Position numbers and translations under genes: made by a program | Assembly (NCBI GenBank): GCA_023846275.1 | Contig: JAIUJO010000146.1 | Coordinates: 1,237,501 to 1,301,500, forward strand | Source: Vanilla planifolia | Taxonomy: Eukaryota; Streptophyta; Magnoliopsida; Asparagales; Orchidaceae | Direction: 5' to 3' | DNA: 64,000 bases | In this document: positions 63,044 through 64,000 of the stretch, one piece after another | How the letters are laid out: every line of letters starts with the position of its first letter | Numbering within the stretch: position 1 is the stretch's first letter | Notes under the pieces: generated by a model | The model's database searches: none | Told to the model about the DNA's origin: nothing | What the model saw: only the letters and a program-made list of their open reading frames with translations

Positions 63044-64000
63044 GGCCTGCTAAGAAGATCAGCAAGTACATTAGTAAAACCAGGAATGTATTTAACAGTA
63101 TAATTAAATATTTCTAAATAAAGAGCAAGACGTATGCGTCTTAAATTTTCTTCAGGATTGTGTATCGTCTTTTTTTGTAGAAATTGTGCTACTGATTTGT
63201 TGTCTGTTTCTATCGTGAATTCTTTATGAAGAAGATATATATTTTTAAGCTTTTAATTGCTAGTTTGATAGCTAATAGTTCTTTGTCATAAGTAGAGTAT
63301 TTGTTTTGGGTTTTTGTAAATTTTCCCGAAGCATATGCTACTATATCTTGGGTATTTGTTACTAAGACGCCTGACCAAAATAAATCTGAAGCATCTGTTT
63401 GTAAGATGATATTTTCTTCTTCTTTTGGGAAATAAAGAATTTGTTTTTTTGTAACGAAATTTTTTATTTGTTTAATTTCCTTTTGTTCTTCAGAACTTAA
63501 GGAAATAGGTATTTTATCTGTATTCCATCTTCTTGGTTGTTCTCCATTTATTTTTTTGTACTTAGCCTGTTCAAGGGTTAATTTGTTTTGTAAGGCTTTG
63601 ATTTTTGTTGAGAGATTAGGAATAAACTTTCGACCATAATTGAGAAGTCCTAAAAAACTTTGTAGTTGTTTTAAACTCGTAAAGTTTTCAGGAAATTCCT
63701 TGACTTTTGTATATATATGGTCTTGTAATTGTATTTGGCCATTTGTAATTTGTTTTCCAAGAAAATCTATTTCTATTTTGAATAATTCTATTTTCTTTGG
63801 ACTTAAGATAATGCCATGATTTAGCATTAGCTTAATTACATGTAACAGATGATCTTTATGTTCTTCTTCGGTGGAAGAAAAGACAAGAATATCATCGATA
63901 TATGCTACTACATATGGCAGATGTCCAAAAATAGAATTAATCCATTTCTGGAATATTTGAGGTGCATTTTTTAATCCAAATGGCATAACTAGCCATTCGT
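63040..64000 (-). pseudogene. ORF3 3' part (reverse transcriptase - RNase H), broken, copy 11, cut by window edge
   Basis: Holds the reverse transcriptase from just upstream of MPFGLKNAP through YIDD, and the RNase H region, on the minus strand. It is broken (about one break in the visible part) and continues past 64000. Confidence 0.88.

Larger units (their letters stand above)
61293..64000 (-). mobile_element. Endogenous pararetrovirus copy 11, 3' part, continues beyond the window
   Basis: Minus-strand ORF3 (partly inside the window), ORF4 and promoter region. The copy is cut by the window edge; the part seen has about one break. The array therefore extends to the right of 64000. Confidence 0.93.

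Noticed and set aside
535-64000. LTR retrotransposon (Ty3/Gypsy) interpretation
   Set aside because: There is no integrase domain and no LTRs. A 30K movement protein, a hairpin leader and four coupled ORFs are caulimovirid features. The direct repeats come from tandem copies.

Overview
The window is plant nuclear DNA. About 535 bases of host low-complexity sequence are followed, to the right edge, by a dense array of one endogenous pararetrovirus (family Caulimoviridae). The host part has degenerate Arabidopsis-type telomere-like units (CCCTAAA / AATCCCTAA) and a pyrimidine-rich CTT/CCT trinucleotide tract. I see no host gene, tRNA gene, rRNA gene or CRISPR array.

The viral unit is about 7.38-7.39 kb. 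In order it holds: a tRNA-Met primer-binding motif, a ~0.42 kb leader with a short ORF and a long hairpin, ORF1 (83 aa, coiled coil), ORF2 (996 aa: coat region with a CCHC zinc knuckle, a dUTPase-like domain, a 30K-type movement protein), ORF3 (658 aa: aspartic protease, reverse transcriptase, RNase H), ORF4 (481 aa, probable transactivator/inclusion protein), and a promoter region with a TATA box. No integrase, envelope or LTRs are seen. Coat upstream of movement protein in one ORF, with separate RT and last ORFs, points to the Cavemovirus/Solendovirus side of the family. The genus and host species cannot be fixed from sequence alone; an angiosperm is likely.

Layout: copy A (minus, partial) 535-3697; copy 1 (+) 3697-11043; copy 2 (+) 11044-18243; copy 3 (minus, slightly longer than unit length) 18243-25658; copy 4 (+, shortened) 25659-27772; copy 5 (+) 27773-35161; copy 6 (+) 35162-42539; copy 7 (+, 5' part) 42540-46446; copy 8 (+) 46447-53758; copy 9 (+, 3' part) 53757-57092; copy 10 (+, 5' part) 57093-60683; copy 12 (minus, 5' piece) 60684-61292; copy 11 (minus, 3' part, runs off the window) 61293-64000. 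This is about 8.6 genome equivalents in mixed head-to-tail, tail-to-tail and head-to-head order.

Copies 2, 3 and 5 have all four frames open. Copies 1, 6 and 8 each show about one break, and the rest are partial or rearranged. The copies are nearly identical, so the array is young or has been homogenised. The ORFs abut or overlap by 1-4 bases, which fits polycistronic translation by leader shunting and reinitiation as known in this family. Inverted neighbours and promoters pointing into antisense sequence make the locus a plausible natural source of double-stranded RNA and siRNA.
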